Assembly (NCBI GenBank): GCA_016714985.1 | Contig: JADKBS010000003.1 | Location: 186,001-250,000, forward strand | Length of the DNA stretch: 64,000 bases | From: Saprospiraceae bacterium | GTDB taxonomy: Bacteria > Bacteroidota > Bacteroidia > Chitinophagales > Saprospiraceae | Reading direction: 5' to 3' | Shown: positions 1 to 8,338 of the stretch, piece after piece | How the letters are laid out: each line of letters starts with the position of its first letter | Numbering within the stretch: the first letter of the stretch is position 1 | Notes under the pieces: model-generated | What the model saw: only the letters and a program-made list of their open reading frames with translations | Databases searched by the model: none | Told to the model about the DNA's origin: nothing | Made by a program: the position numbers and the translations under genes

Positions 1-1150
1 GTTTTCGCCAAGTAGTAAAAGGCTTGTATTTCCGTTTCGCTTTCTTTCATTCACTATGTCTGCAAGCGTATGAGATTTTCCGATTCCTGCTGGGCCAATC
101 AATAACAAATATGGCGCATTTGCCAACATGCACACTTCGGAATCCAAAAAATCTTTTAGAGTGTCTAATGCGTTGGAAAGTTCCCTTAATGAATGAAGTT
201 CATTATTGAACGGTGGAAAATGATAATCTATTTTTTCGCCCTTTTCTCTCTTGGCATTTTCTATATCACGTTGCCATTTGTAGAGGAGAGAGAATATTGC
301 GTCAACAGCTTCGTCAACTTTTTTTAGTTCATTTTGGATTATATCAAAAGGAATCCGATGAACTCCGAAAAAATCTATTTCTTCATAAGCTTTTCTGAAT
401 GAACTAATAATATTATCTAAACAGGAAATTTTTTCTTCAAGTCCGTCTTTCTCTATATTCAAATGTACTCTTCTACGTTTTTCCAAAATACCCTCATAAA
501 TACTATTAATTCGATTGGAGAACTTCTGATTTCGAGTAAATCCATCGTGGAAATTCAAAAATGGTAGGCTGAAATTTATTTTGGGTGTGTATCTCCCTCC
601 GAGTGCGTCAATACTTTCAAGATTTTTTGTGTCAAACCAATTGTCCGTTAGCTCTTTTTCATTGAAGAAATAATAGACCAGACCTTCATTTTCTAGCTTT
701 CTAAGCCGTATTTCAAGTTCATGCTTACCCCAATACTCAAATGCAACTTTCATCTTCTTTGAAACGGCATACTTTTCCCAATCTTTTACGTAATCATTCC
801 ATTTTTGAAGCATTGATTTCCCTCGACCTTTCCCGTCTGGTCGGTCAATAGGGATGGCAACATAGTATTTTGTGAGCTTAGGATGACTATCTATCGCTTT
901 TCTAACAGATTCATCAACTTGTCCCCATTGGTTTGGGGTCAAGCTATTGGTGAAATACTTTTGCTTGCCAGCAATGAATTTCATCATTGGTTAATTCCCA
1001 GTAGCATTCTTTACCAGCGTCTGGTTTGCCGATTCTTATGAACTGTACTTGGGTTTCGATTTTTTCTTGCCCTGCCAGTTGGCAGACCAGTTCCTCAAAG
1101 CCTTCTCGTTGGCCCTCTATTGCTCGTATGTTATTCCAATTGATAGTCAA
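1..1150 (-). CDS. Mrr-like nuclease fused to STAND-type ATPase (Avs-like defence protein), frameshifted, partial
   Basis: The N-terminal ~65 residues look like an Mrr/Cap4-type PD-(D/E)XK nuclease: FEEL, then PDAGKE and WQAK, matching the family's E...D...QxK pattern. About 270 residues without a recognised domain follow, with a GGRYTP motif near residue 190. A P-loop, GPAGIGKSH, sits at about residue 350, and the gene then leaves the window at position 1. A nuclease-linker-P-loop order is known for STAND defence proteins such as Avs (AVAST) types, which sense phage proteins and cut DNA. The assignment here is by architecture only. The reading frame breaks at the T-run 959-962 (AAAA on the coding strand): one extra base puts a stop at 944, and removing it restores a continuous frame. 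The only usable start is TTG at 1150, because an in-frame stop lies six codons upstream. The ATPase C-terminal half and the sensor are outside the window. Confidence 0.7.
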
Positions 1151-1504
1151 GGTGCTTTTTTTATATTATTCAACGCCACCACTCCAAAAACGTACTTCGT
1201 CTCTCACACCGACTTTTGGGGTAACAGTCATAGGTTTCAGGCTTTCCCATAGTATATTTCTATTGTGGCAAATTTAGCGGAAACTGTCCGAAATACAAAT
1301 AGGCAAATAGGCGCTCTACATTTTTTCTGATTTTGCCACAATTCAAATTCGGCTCACTATCTCTTATCCCTATTTTACACAGTTTGATGAACACTCTCAA
1401 GCAGTCTCCTGCGTGTAAACCCACGCAATGCCTCTCCAAACCTCAGCGACACAAGTGTAAACCCACGCGACGCCTTTCTAAACCCTCGCGACGCCCCCAC
1501 TATC
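1151..1504. other. Intergenic gap with a two-copy tandem repeat
   Basis: No convincing gene is seen. The stretch contains a two-unit tandem repeat (listed separately). There is also a 21-codon open frame at 1166-1231 on the minus strand that I could not support as a gene. Confidence 0.6.
1413..1496. repeat. Imperfect tandem repeat, 2 x 42 nt
   Basis: Two adjacent 42-nt units (1413-1454 and 1455-1496) both begin GTGTAAACCCACGC and share the following GCCT/AAACC pattern with some substitutions. They lie just downstream of the PIG-L gene's stop codon. The function is unknown. Confidence 0.75.
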
Positions 1505-4012
1505 TCACCGCGCTGATTTCCCCAACCCCACCAAATTCGCAAACAACCGATACGCCCCCGGCACCCCGGACGGCAGTTCCCGGAAGAACGACAGGCCCGT
1601 ATAGACATACCAGCCATCGCCGCATTTGGCGACCAGCAGGCTGCCGTCACGGGCAGGCTCGCCGGGGTCGTTGCAACTGAGGATAGGCGTGTACTCCGGT
1701 CCCCATTCGCTGGGGAAGTAGAGGCCCCGCTCCTGCACCCAGCCGTCGAAGTCCTTGGCGGTGATTTTGTTCGGGGTGTTCAACACGGGGTGGTCGGGGG
1801 CGAGCAGGCGCACCTCGGCCTCCTCCACGGTGGTGCGGTCACGGCTGATTTTCAGCTTAAAGGGCGTGATTTCGGCATCGGGGAGGAGGGTGCCAGCGGT
1901 GTTGTACTGCACCACCACCGTGCCGCCCTGCTTGGCGTAGTCGAAGAGCTTCGGCTGGTGGAATTTCAGGCGCTCCACCGTGTTGTAGGCCCGGATGCCG
2001 ATGACCACGGCGTCGTAGCGCTTTAGGTTGTCCAGCGTGATGTCTTGGTCGGCCAACAGGTCAACGGTGTAGCCGGCTTGGCGGAGGCCGTCGGGCACTT
2101 TGTCGCCAGCGCCCATGATATAGGCAATCTTGTCGCCAGCCCGCTTGAGGTCGGTGCGGGCCACTTTCAGCTCGGCAATTCGCAGCACCGTTTGGGCAGG
2201 GATGTGGTCGTACTCGATGCTCGTCAGCGATTTGTTGTAGCTGTTGCCGCCGACCTTTGCCTTCGGCATGATAGTGCCTTCTGAAGAGTTGGCAGTTGGG
2301 TAAACTTGGAAGTTCACCGTCTGCTCCTCACCTTTTAGCTTTAGGCTGAAATCGGCGCTCGCAGGCTCGGCCCGCCAGCCTTTGGGCAGGTCGAGGGAGA
2401 GGCTGCCAGCGGTATTGGCAGTGCCGGATTTCACTACCACGGCCACGTTGCGGGGCTTTGCGTCAGCGAACAAGAGCGCCTCCTCGGCGAAGTTGACGAA
2501 GACGGGCGGCACCACCTCGAAGGGGCGATAGACCTCGCCCTTCACGTCGTCGTCCTTTTTGTAGGCGACTTCCCGTTCGAGCGTAAACGGCTGGTTTTCA
2601 ATCAAGAACACGAACTCCACCTTGAACTGCTTGGGCGTTTCGGGCACGCCCCGCAGCGTTTGCTCCGGCACGGTGTACATGCCCAATGCCCAGTTTTGGT
2701 CGAGCCAGTAGGCGTTGGTGGTGTTGAGGTTTTGCGGCAGCACCAGTTTCTTTTTGAAGGAAAAGCCCTTGTTGTTGGCCAACGGAGCGTTCAGCGAGGA
2801 GTCGAGGCCGAGCGGCTGGTAGCGGACGGATTGCAGCACACAGTTCACCCCGCTGCGGTTGATGGCCTCGATGGTCAGGTTGACCTCCTGCCCTGGTGTT
2901 GCCGATGGCTCGGCGGCCACGGCTTCGTAGAACAGGCCGAGGCAATTGGCGATGATGCGCTTAACCTCGGCGAGTTTTGCCCGCTTCCAATAACCGTCGG
3001 GCAATGCCTCGATTTTTTTCAAAACCTCGATTAACCGTGGTACGCTGGCACCGGGGTTGTTGAAGTCGTATTTGTCAAGGGCTTTTTTCACCAAATCGCC
3101 GATAGGCGCACCGCCGGGTACCCGGCTCCAAGTGGTGTTGATGCCTTGGAAAAGGTCTTTTTGGTCGGTGGGCATGTCGCCCTTCACGAGTTCGAGGTAT
3201 TCCATCGTTGCACCCCGACTGCCGACCGAGCCGAAGCCCTGCGACTTATGCATGGAGCGGCTTTCGGCGCTGATTTCGCCGATGCTCTTGCCCCGCAGGG
3301 GCAGGTAGGTGCCAGCGTCCACAGACACCATTTTTGACTTGTCGGCGGCATCGAACTTCTCTTGGCTACCGTAGAACCACCATGAGGTGTTGAAGAACTC
3401 CCGTCGTGGCTGCCAGACTTGCACGTATTTCAGTTGCTCTGGGTAGGCGTTTGGGTTGGCGGCGAGGTCGAACGCCTCCACGCTGAGCATGGCCGAGGCC
3501 GTGTGGTGGCCGTGCGTCTTTCCTGCCGATTCGTGGTGGAAGCGGTTGACGATGACGTCGGGCTGCCATTTGCGAACGGCCCAGACCACGTCGGCCAGCA
3601 CCTCGTCTTTGTTCCAGATTTTGAGGGTCTCATCGGGGTGCTTGGAGTAGCCAAAGTCGTTGGCTCGGCTGAAAAACTGGGTACCGCCGTCGGTGCGGCG
3701 GGCGGCGAGCAGCTCTTGTGTGCGGATGACGCCGAGCAGTTCCTCGATTTGGGTGCCGATGAGGTTCTGGCCGCCGTCGCCACGGGTGAGCGAGAGGTAG
3801 GCCGTGTTCATGTGCAGATCGTTTGCCAGCCAGGTGATGAGGCGGGTGTTCTCGTCGTCGGGGTGGGCGGCCACATAGAGCGCCGAGCCGAGCACGTTCA
3901 GCTTTTCGAGGGACTGGTAAATCTCGGCGGCGTTGAGGCGCTCAGGGCGTTGGGCGATGAGGGTGGTCGTTGCGAAGCAAACGAAGAAAAACAGGATGCG
4001 GCTGAGTTTCAT
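1505..4012 (-). CDS. Secreted PIG-L/LmbE family deacetylase-like protein
   Basis: 835 residues. The ATG at 4012 is chosen because it gives a clean signal peptide (basic n-region, then a hydrophobic stretch ending TLIAQ); a longer in-frame start at 4039 only adds residues in front of it. Residues ~40-250 are a PIG-L/LmbE domain with the metal-binding HPDDE at 50-54 and HGHH at 167-170, so the zinc site appears intact. Family members remove acetyl groups from N-acetylglucosamine-type sugars. The remaining ~550 residues include a beta-sandwich-like region with the phrase DLPKGW (NEW3-like) and a C-terminal part resembling a glutamine-amidotransferase-like fold. This large multidomain form is common in Bacteroidota. 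Its substrate is unknown; a role on envelope or environmental glycans is inferred from export. Confidence 0.88.
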   Translation of the reverse strand: MKLSRILFFFVCFATTTLIAQRPERLNAAEIYQSLEKLNVLGSALYVAAHPDDENTRLITWLANDLHMNTAYLSLTRGDGGQNLIGTQIEELLGVIRTQELLAARRTDGGTQFFSRANDFGYSKHPDETLKIWNKDEVLADVVWAVRKWQPDVIVNRFHHESAGKTHGHHTASAMLSVEAFDLAANPNAYPEQLKYVQVWQPRREFFNTSWWFYGSQEKFDAADKSKMVSVDAGTYLPLRGKSIGEISAESRSMHKSQGFGSVGSRGATMEYLELVKGDMPTDQKDLFQGINTTWSRVPGGAPIGDLVKKALDKYDFNNPGASVPRLIEVLKKIEALPDGYWKRAKLAEVKRIIANCLGLFYEAVAAEPSATPGQEVNLTIEAINRSGVNCVLQSVRYQPLGLDSSLNAPLANNKGFSFKKKLVLPQNLNTTNAYWLDQNWALGMYTVPEQTLRGVPETPKQFKVEFVFLIENQPFTLEREVAYKKDDDVKGEVYRPFEVVPPVFVNFAEEALLFADAKPRNVAVVVKSGTANTAGSLSLDLPKGWRAEPASADFSLKLKGEEQTVNFQVYPTANSSEGTIMPKAKVGGNSYNKSLTSIEYDHIPAQTVLRIAELKVARTDLKRAGDKIAYIMGAGDKVPDGLRQAGYTVDLLADQDITLDNLKRYDAVVIGIRAYNTVERLKFHQPKLFDYAKQGGTVVVQYNTAGTLLPDAEITPFKLKISRDRTTVEEAEVRLLAPDHPVLNTPNKITAKDFDGWVQERGLYFPSEWGPEYTPILSCNDPGEPARDGSLLVAKCGDGWYVYTGLSFFRELPSGVPGAYRLFANLVGLGKSAR

Positions 4013-4044
4013 TTTCCGGTAGTGATTGGTGACAAGCAACTAAT

Positions 4045-4107
4045 TCATTGGCAGGCGGTGTTTTTTTGTGAAAATTGAAAATTTCCACCAAAAAACACCC
4101 ACACCTT
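4045..4107. repeat. Imperfect inverted repeat between divergent genes
   Basis: Arms GGTGTTTTTTTG and CAAAAAACACC flank an AAAATTGAAAATTT centre. The element sits between the PIG-L gene (start 4012, minus) and the plus-strand gene at 4239. It resembles structures near 12215-12275, 25098-25165 and 32340-32395, described in the findings. Confidence 0.5.
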
Positions 4108-4238
4108 CCTGAATAGGTGCGGTAACAAAAGCTGCGAAGATAGGGGATTGGGTTTGATAAAATTTCAAGTGCTGTTTCAGGTGGCGGCTAATTATCGTTC
4201 TTTTGCCGCTCGGACAGCCAAAACCTGTTTTTCGTACG

Positions 4239-4925
4239 ATGAACCTTCAAAAGCTCAACGACACCATCGCCCAGTACGCCGCTTTTTTGCGGAGCAACCC
4301 ACAGCACGAACCCTACCTGCCGTGGGAGTCGCAGCGCATTTTTCAGCAAAATTGGGACGTAGAAGCGCTGGACTTCCGCACCATGTACGACCGAAGCCTG
4401 GAGAACTCCCGCTCCCGCCGCCTCTGGAAACGGGAACACTACGAGCCGAAGGAAATGATGCTTCGTTTCATCGAAATGAATCGGGAGTTCGTGCGGCAGG
4501 TGTTCCAAGACCTTTTCAACGAGAACAAGGAGATTGACGGTCGAGTCGGTCGGTTCAGCTTCCATTGTGACGAACTGCTGGCCGCTTGGCACGAGGAGCG
4601 CCCCGCCTCCAAGCTCAATAGCCACTACCACCACGACGGCTACCAGATGGTGGCGCTCTATTTGGCTTTCCGCTACCCGAACCAGTATGTGCTCTACGAT
4701 TTTGATGCGTTCCGCAAACTGATGGAACTGCTCGGCAGCCGTGACCTGCCCAAAGTGGACGACCTCGGCCGCTATTTCAAGGTCATGCGTACCATTTTCA
4801 CTTTTCTGAAAAAGAACGAGGAAATCTTTGCCCTGCACGCCAAGCGCCTCACGTCCGGCCTCCATTATGGAGACGAGACCCTGCTGGTCGCCTGGGACTT
4901 CATGAACGTCACAACAAAAATATGA
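4239..4925 (+). CDS. Conserved hypothetical protein
   Basis: 228 residues from the ATG at 4239 (MNLQKLND); an in-frame start at 4203 would add 12 residues that read like upstream DNA. The protein appears soluble, with no signal peptide or membrane segment. It is rich in Arg, Phe, Tyr and His, with conserved-looking blocks such as LWKREHYEPKEMM, FHCDELLAAW and HYHHDGYQMVALYLAFRYP. I do not recognise a catalytic motif or a named domain. It stands alone on the plus strand, divergent from the PIG-L gene and convergent with the ABC permease 32 nt away. Confidence 0.75.
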   Translation: MNLQKLNDTIAQYAAFLRSNPQHEPYLPWESQRIFQQNWDVEALDFRTMYDRSLENSRSRRLWKREHYEPKEMMLRFIEMNREFVRQVFQDLFNENKEIDGRVGRFSFHCDELLAAWHEERPASKLNSHYHHDGYQMVALYLAFRYPNQYVLYDFDAFRKLMELLGSRDLPKVDDLGRYFKVMRTIFTFLKKNEEIFALHAKRLTSGLHYGDETLLVAWDFMNVTTKI

Positions 4926-4957
4926 CACCCTCTCTCCTCTCTCACTCTCTCTCAACT

Positions 4958-6286
4958 CTATTCCTTAGAAAAAGTCCATTTCACCATCTCCTTCAGTGTG
5001 GCTTTTTTGCCATAAAGCAATACGCCAACCCGGTAAATCCTGCCTGAGAGCCATACGAAGAACACCGCTGAACCTGCCAGCAGCACCATTGACAGCAGCA
5101 CCTCCCACAGCGGCGGCTCGAAGGCCAAGCGGGCGGGCATGAGCACCGGCGAGGAAAGCGGGAAAATGGACATCCAGCGGGCGAGCGAACTCGTCGGGTT
5201 CTCCACCACCGGGCTGATGAGGATGATGGACAGGATGATGGGTGCCATTGCCACGAGCGAAAGGGACTGGCTCTCGCCCATGTCGTCGCCCATGGACGCA
5301 CCCACGGCTGCGAAGAGCGATGCGTAGATGAAGTACCCGCCCACGAAGTAGAACAGGAACAGCGGTAGGATATAACCCCAGTTTTGGCTGGTGAGCACCT
5401 CCATGAATTTACTGGTCTGCGAGGCTAATTCTTCAGGCGGGATGGCTTGGCCGGGCATCGTAGCGGGCTGCATAGCGGTGGCATCCACGCCTAAGAAGGC
5501 GGTCATCAAGGTGGAGAGCAAAAAGGTCATGCCCATCCAAATCAGCATTTGCGTAAGCCCGACGGCACTTACGCCAAGTATTTTGCCCATCATCAATTGG
5601 AAGGGTCTTACGGAGGAAATGATGACCTCCACAATGCGGTTCGTCTTTTCTTCCATCACCGAGCGCATGATCATGGCCCCGTAAAAAATGAGTACGATAT
5701 AAATGATGAACCCAGCGATGAACCCGATAGCCGTTGCCAGTTCGGCGCTGCTTTTCTTGCCCGTCTCCACGAGTTCGCCCTGGTCGTTGAAGGCCAATTC
5801 CTCCTGCTCTATGCCGATGTCCGTCTTGAAACTGTTCAACACGTCCTCGCTGTAGCCAGCGTCCTTGATTTTCTTGGCCTCCACTTGTTCAGCCACCTGT
5901 TTTTCTATGAAGCTGACCACGCTCAAGGAAAGTTGCTTTTCTGAGTAATAGCCGAGCTTCAAATTTCCGCTATTTCCTTGGAATGCGGGGATGTGCAGCA
6001 GCCCATCGAAGCCCCTAAGCTTGTAGGTACGCTTCAACTCGGGCAGTTCTTCTGGTGCCAATACAAAGCTAACGTTGGCGGTCGAGTCAACTGGTGGCAC
6101 GAAGATGCCGGAGTCGTCACGCACCACCAGCGATTTTTTTTCCTTTTCGGAAAAGACTGTCACCAGCACAGGTATGGTGAACAGCGCCACAAAAAGTATC
6201 GGCGAAAGCAGCGTGATGAGTATGAAGCTTTTTTTCTTCACCCTCGTCAGGTATTCACGCTGTATGATGAGCCAGAGTTTGTCCAT
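4958..6286 (-). CDS. ABC-2 type exporter permease (NatB-like)
   Basis: 442 residues. The ATG at 6286 starts MDKLWLIIQREYLTRVKKKSF, the usual beginning of NatB/ABC-2 permeases: a cytoplasmic amphipathic stretch, then the first membrane helix. Reading on upstream would translate simple-sequence repeats, so the longer frame is rejected. One N-terminal helix is followed by a ~150-residue extracytoplasmic loop and a cluster of about five helices (residues ~175-430), including the family-typical EEKTNRIVEVIISS segment. It pairs with the ATPase gene upstream (6461-7381), forming a probable two-gene exporter. The substrate cannot be read from sequence; NatAB-type systems export Na+ or drugs in some bacteria. 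Confidence 0.88.
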   Translation of the reverse strand: MDKLWLIIQREYLTRVKKKSFILITLLSPILFVALFTIPVLVTVFSEKEKKSLVVRDDSGIFVPPVDSTANVSFVLAPEELPELKRTYKLRGFDGLLHIPAFQGNSGNLKLGYYSEKQLSLSVVSFIEKQVAEQVEAKKIKDAGYSEDVLNSFKTDIGIEQEELAFNDQGELVETGKKSSAELATAIGFIAGFIIYIVLIFYGAMIMRSVMEEKTNRIVEVIISSVRPFQLMMGKILGVSAVGLTQMLIWMGMTFLLSTLMTAFLGVDATAMQPATMPGQAIPPEELASQTSKFMEVLTSQNWGYILPLFLFYFVGGYFIYASLFAAVGASMGDDMGESQSLSLVAMAPIILSIILISPVVENPTSSLARWMSIFPLSSPVLMPARLAFEPPLWEVLLSMVLLAGSAVFFVWLSGRIYRVGVLLYGKKATLKEMVKWTFSKE

Positions 6287-6289
6287 CTG

Positions 6290-6480
6290 TAAAAGGATTG
6301 AAGGATTGAATGAGAGAAGGATTGAAGGATTGAAAGGGAGTTGGCAGTTCGACAGTTGGCAGTGGGCAGTCAGTGGGCAGTTGTTTAGTCTTTTAGTCAG
6401 TGAACAGCCCTGAACTTTCAGACTAAAAGACTTGAAGACTGACTGCCAACTGCCCACTGTCTAACTGCCCACTGTCTCAC
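6290..6480. repeat. Simple-sequence and inverted-repeat block inside the ABC operon
   Basis: The gap between the ATPase stop and the permease start holds repeated AAGGATTGAA units (6293-6335). A set of inverted words follows: AGTCTTTTAGTC at 6387-6398 is the exact reverse complement of 6421-6432, flanked by GTGGGCAGT and ACTGCCCAC words. The transcript would fold into a hairpin between the two cistrons. Confidence 0.65.
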
Positions 6481-7381
6481 CGACCCGGCGGATGAAAATA
6501 TCGTTGATGCTGGGCAATAGTTCGTTGAAGGAGCGTACTTCCACGCCTTGGTGGATGAGGTAACGCAGCACGTCGTTGGTGGAAGCGCCTTCGGCCAATT
6601 GCACGGTGAGGGCTTGCTCCTCATTTTTTTTGATGGAAAAAATGGAATGGGCGGCTTCCACCTCATTGGGCAGTTCGCTGCCATATTCGATGCGGAAAAG
6701 GTTTTCCTTGAAGCGCTGCTTCACCTCGCCGACCCGGCCTTCCAGCACGTTCCTTCCCTTGTTTATCAGTACGATATGGTCGCAAAGTTCCTCCACCTGC
6801 TCCATGCGGTGGGTGGAAAAGATGATGCTCGTGCCCTTTTGAGCCAACTCCCGAATTTCTGACTCGATGAGGTTGGCGTTGATGGGGTCTAGGCCGCTGA
6901 ACGGTTCGTCGAGGATGAGCAACTTGGGCTTGTGCAGCACGGTGGCGATGAATTGCACCTTCTGCTGCATCCCTTTCGAGAGTTCGTCCACTTTTTTGTC
7001 CCACCAACTGGCGATGTCGAAGCGCTTGAACCAATAGCCGAGTTCCTGTCGGGCTTGAGCGGCGCTGAGGCCCTTTAGCCGGGCGAGGTAGGTCAACTGC
7101 TCGCCTACCTTCATCTTCTTGTAGAGGCCCCGTTCTTCGGGCATATAGCCGATTTGCTCGGGGTGGCGGCTGTTGAGCGGCTCGCCATCGAGCCAGATTT
7201 GCCCGGCATCAGCCTTGGTGATATTGGTGATGATGCGGATGAGGGAGGTCTTGCCCGCCCCGTTTGGCCCCAACATGCCAAATATCACGCCTTTCGGGAT
7301 GTCGAACGTCACGTGGTCAACGGCCTTGAAGTCGCCATAGCTTTTCACCACGCCCTGCATTCGGAGGATGTTGTTTTCCAT
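6461..7381 (-). CDS. ABC exporter ATP-binding protein (NatA-like)
   Basis: 306 residues from the ATG at 7381 (MENNILRMQGVVKSYGD). Walker A GPNGAGKTS is at 38-46. The signature-like LSKGMQQK is followed by Walker B LLILDEP and the D-loop SGLDP at about 135-165, then the H-loop STHRMEQ. The C-terminal ~80 residues match the DUF4162-type extension often found in NatA-like ATPases. It drives the permease encoded 174 nt downstream. All catalytic motifs are present, so the protein should be active. Confidence 0.92.
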   Translation of the reverse strand: MENNILRMQGVVKSYGDFKAVDHVTFDIPKGVIFGMLGPNGAGKTSLIRIITNITKADAGQIWLDGEPLNSRHPEQIGYMPEERGLYKKMKVGEQLTYLARLKGLSAAQARQELGYWFKRFDIASWWDKKVDELSKGMQQKVQFIATVLHKPKLLILDEPFSGLDPINANLIESEIRELAQKGTSIIFSTHRMEQVEELCDHIVLINKGRNVLEGRVGEVKQRFKENLFRIEYGSELPNEVEAAHSIFSIKKNEEQALTVQLAEGASTNDVLRYLIHQGVEVRSFNELLPSINDIFIRRVGETVGS

Positions 7382-7627
7382 TGGCAATGAATGGTATTTT
7401 ATGCGGCCAAGGTAGCTGTTTTGACCAACCAATCCCTATTCGATTTATATGAGTACCTTTTTTTCTTCGATGAAAAAAGATTGGCAGCCTTGCCTCAGCT
7501 TTGCGTAGCAAACAAAATTGCTGCAAAGCCACATAGTTTTTAGAAACCTGATTTTTAGATAAAATGGTTAAGCGCAGCGAGAAGGGATCAATTAACTTGC
7601 TGCTATTGTTTCACTAAATATGCTGCT

Positions 7628-8332
7628 ATGAAAATTAAAATTACCCTTGTTTGCATTGCAATTTCAATATTGAACAACGCTTTCTCTCAATCCCCCATGA
7701 ACAAGATTTTTGGTGTTGTCAAAGATGAGAAAGGCGACCCTTTGCCTTTTGCTACTGTTGCTTTAGGAAGTGGATCAGGAACAGAAACTGATTTGGATGG
7801 TAGTTTCTACCTAGAAATCCCTGCGGATGAAGAAAGCATGGAACTCACTGCATCATACTTAGGGCACACGCCACAAACTACCTTGTGGACAAAAGACCAA
7901 CAGGAAAAACCAGTGAAGTTCAAATTAATAGCTGGCATAGAAATGAAGGCTGTAGTCGTAGTTTTCGAACGGCCAAAAATCGAATGGGACTACACCAATT
8001 GTGGTTATGGCCTTACAAGCAAATGGGTTGCTTTCCCGCCGATAAAAATTGAATTGACAAACTTTAAGAAGCTGAGCGTTTACCCTAATCCCTTTATTTC
8101 CTACGTCAATGTCGAAATAGAAGTGCCCACCCCCGACACCTACCTTTTCCACCTTTACAACGAAAGCGGGCAACTCATTTTTGCGCAAGCAACGGAGATG
8201 GAGGGCGGCCTACAGACCGCCCAACTCGACCTTGTACAGCGGCACCTGCCGGAAGGCGCTTATTTCTTGCGCATATCCGACAAAGCAGGCGAGATACGCA
8301 CTAAAAAGCTAATGAAGGCCAGTCCGAAGTGA
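7628..8332 (+). CDS. T9SS-sorted protein with carboxypeptidase regulatory-like domain
   Basis: 234 residues. An N-terminal signal peptide (MKIKITLVCIAISILNNAFS) is followed at ~28-110 by a CarboxypepD_reg/CNA-B-like beta-sandwich (GVVKDEKGDPLPFATVALG, DLDGSFYLEIP). The C-terminal ~80 residues form a T9SS type A sorting domain: SVYPNPF, LFHLYNESGQLIF, LPEGAYFLRIS, then the basic end TKKLMKA. The product should cross the outer membrane through T9SS and stay on the surface or be released. There is no enzymatic motif. It stands alone between the exporter and pdxA. Confidence 0.85.
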   Translation: MKIKITLVCIAISILNNAFSQSPMNKIFGVVKDEKGDPLPFATVALGSGSGTETDLDGSFYLEIPADEESMELTASYLGHTPQTTLWTKDQQEKPVKFKLIAGIEMKAVVVVFERPKIEWDYTNCGYGLTSKWVAFPPIKIELTNFKKLSVYPNPFISYVNVEIEVPTPDTYLFHLYNESGQLIFAQATEMEGGLQTAQLDLVQRHLPEGAYFLRISDKAGEIRTKKLMKASPK

Positions 8333-8338
8333 GGGCGA

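Noticed and set aside
1166..1231. 21-codon minus-strand frame beginning MTVTPKVG upstream of the nuclease-ATPase gene
   Set aside because: Too short, no ribosome-binding site or family I can name; could be a leader peptide but unsupported.
3419..4078. 219-codon plus-strand frame
   Set aside because: Antisense to the PIG-L gene; composition is that of a GC-rich mirror frame.
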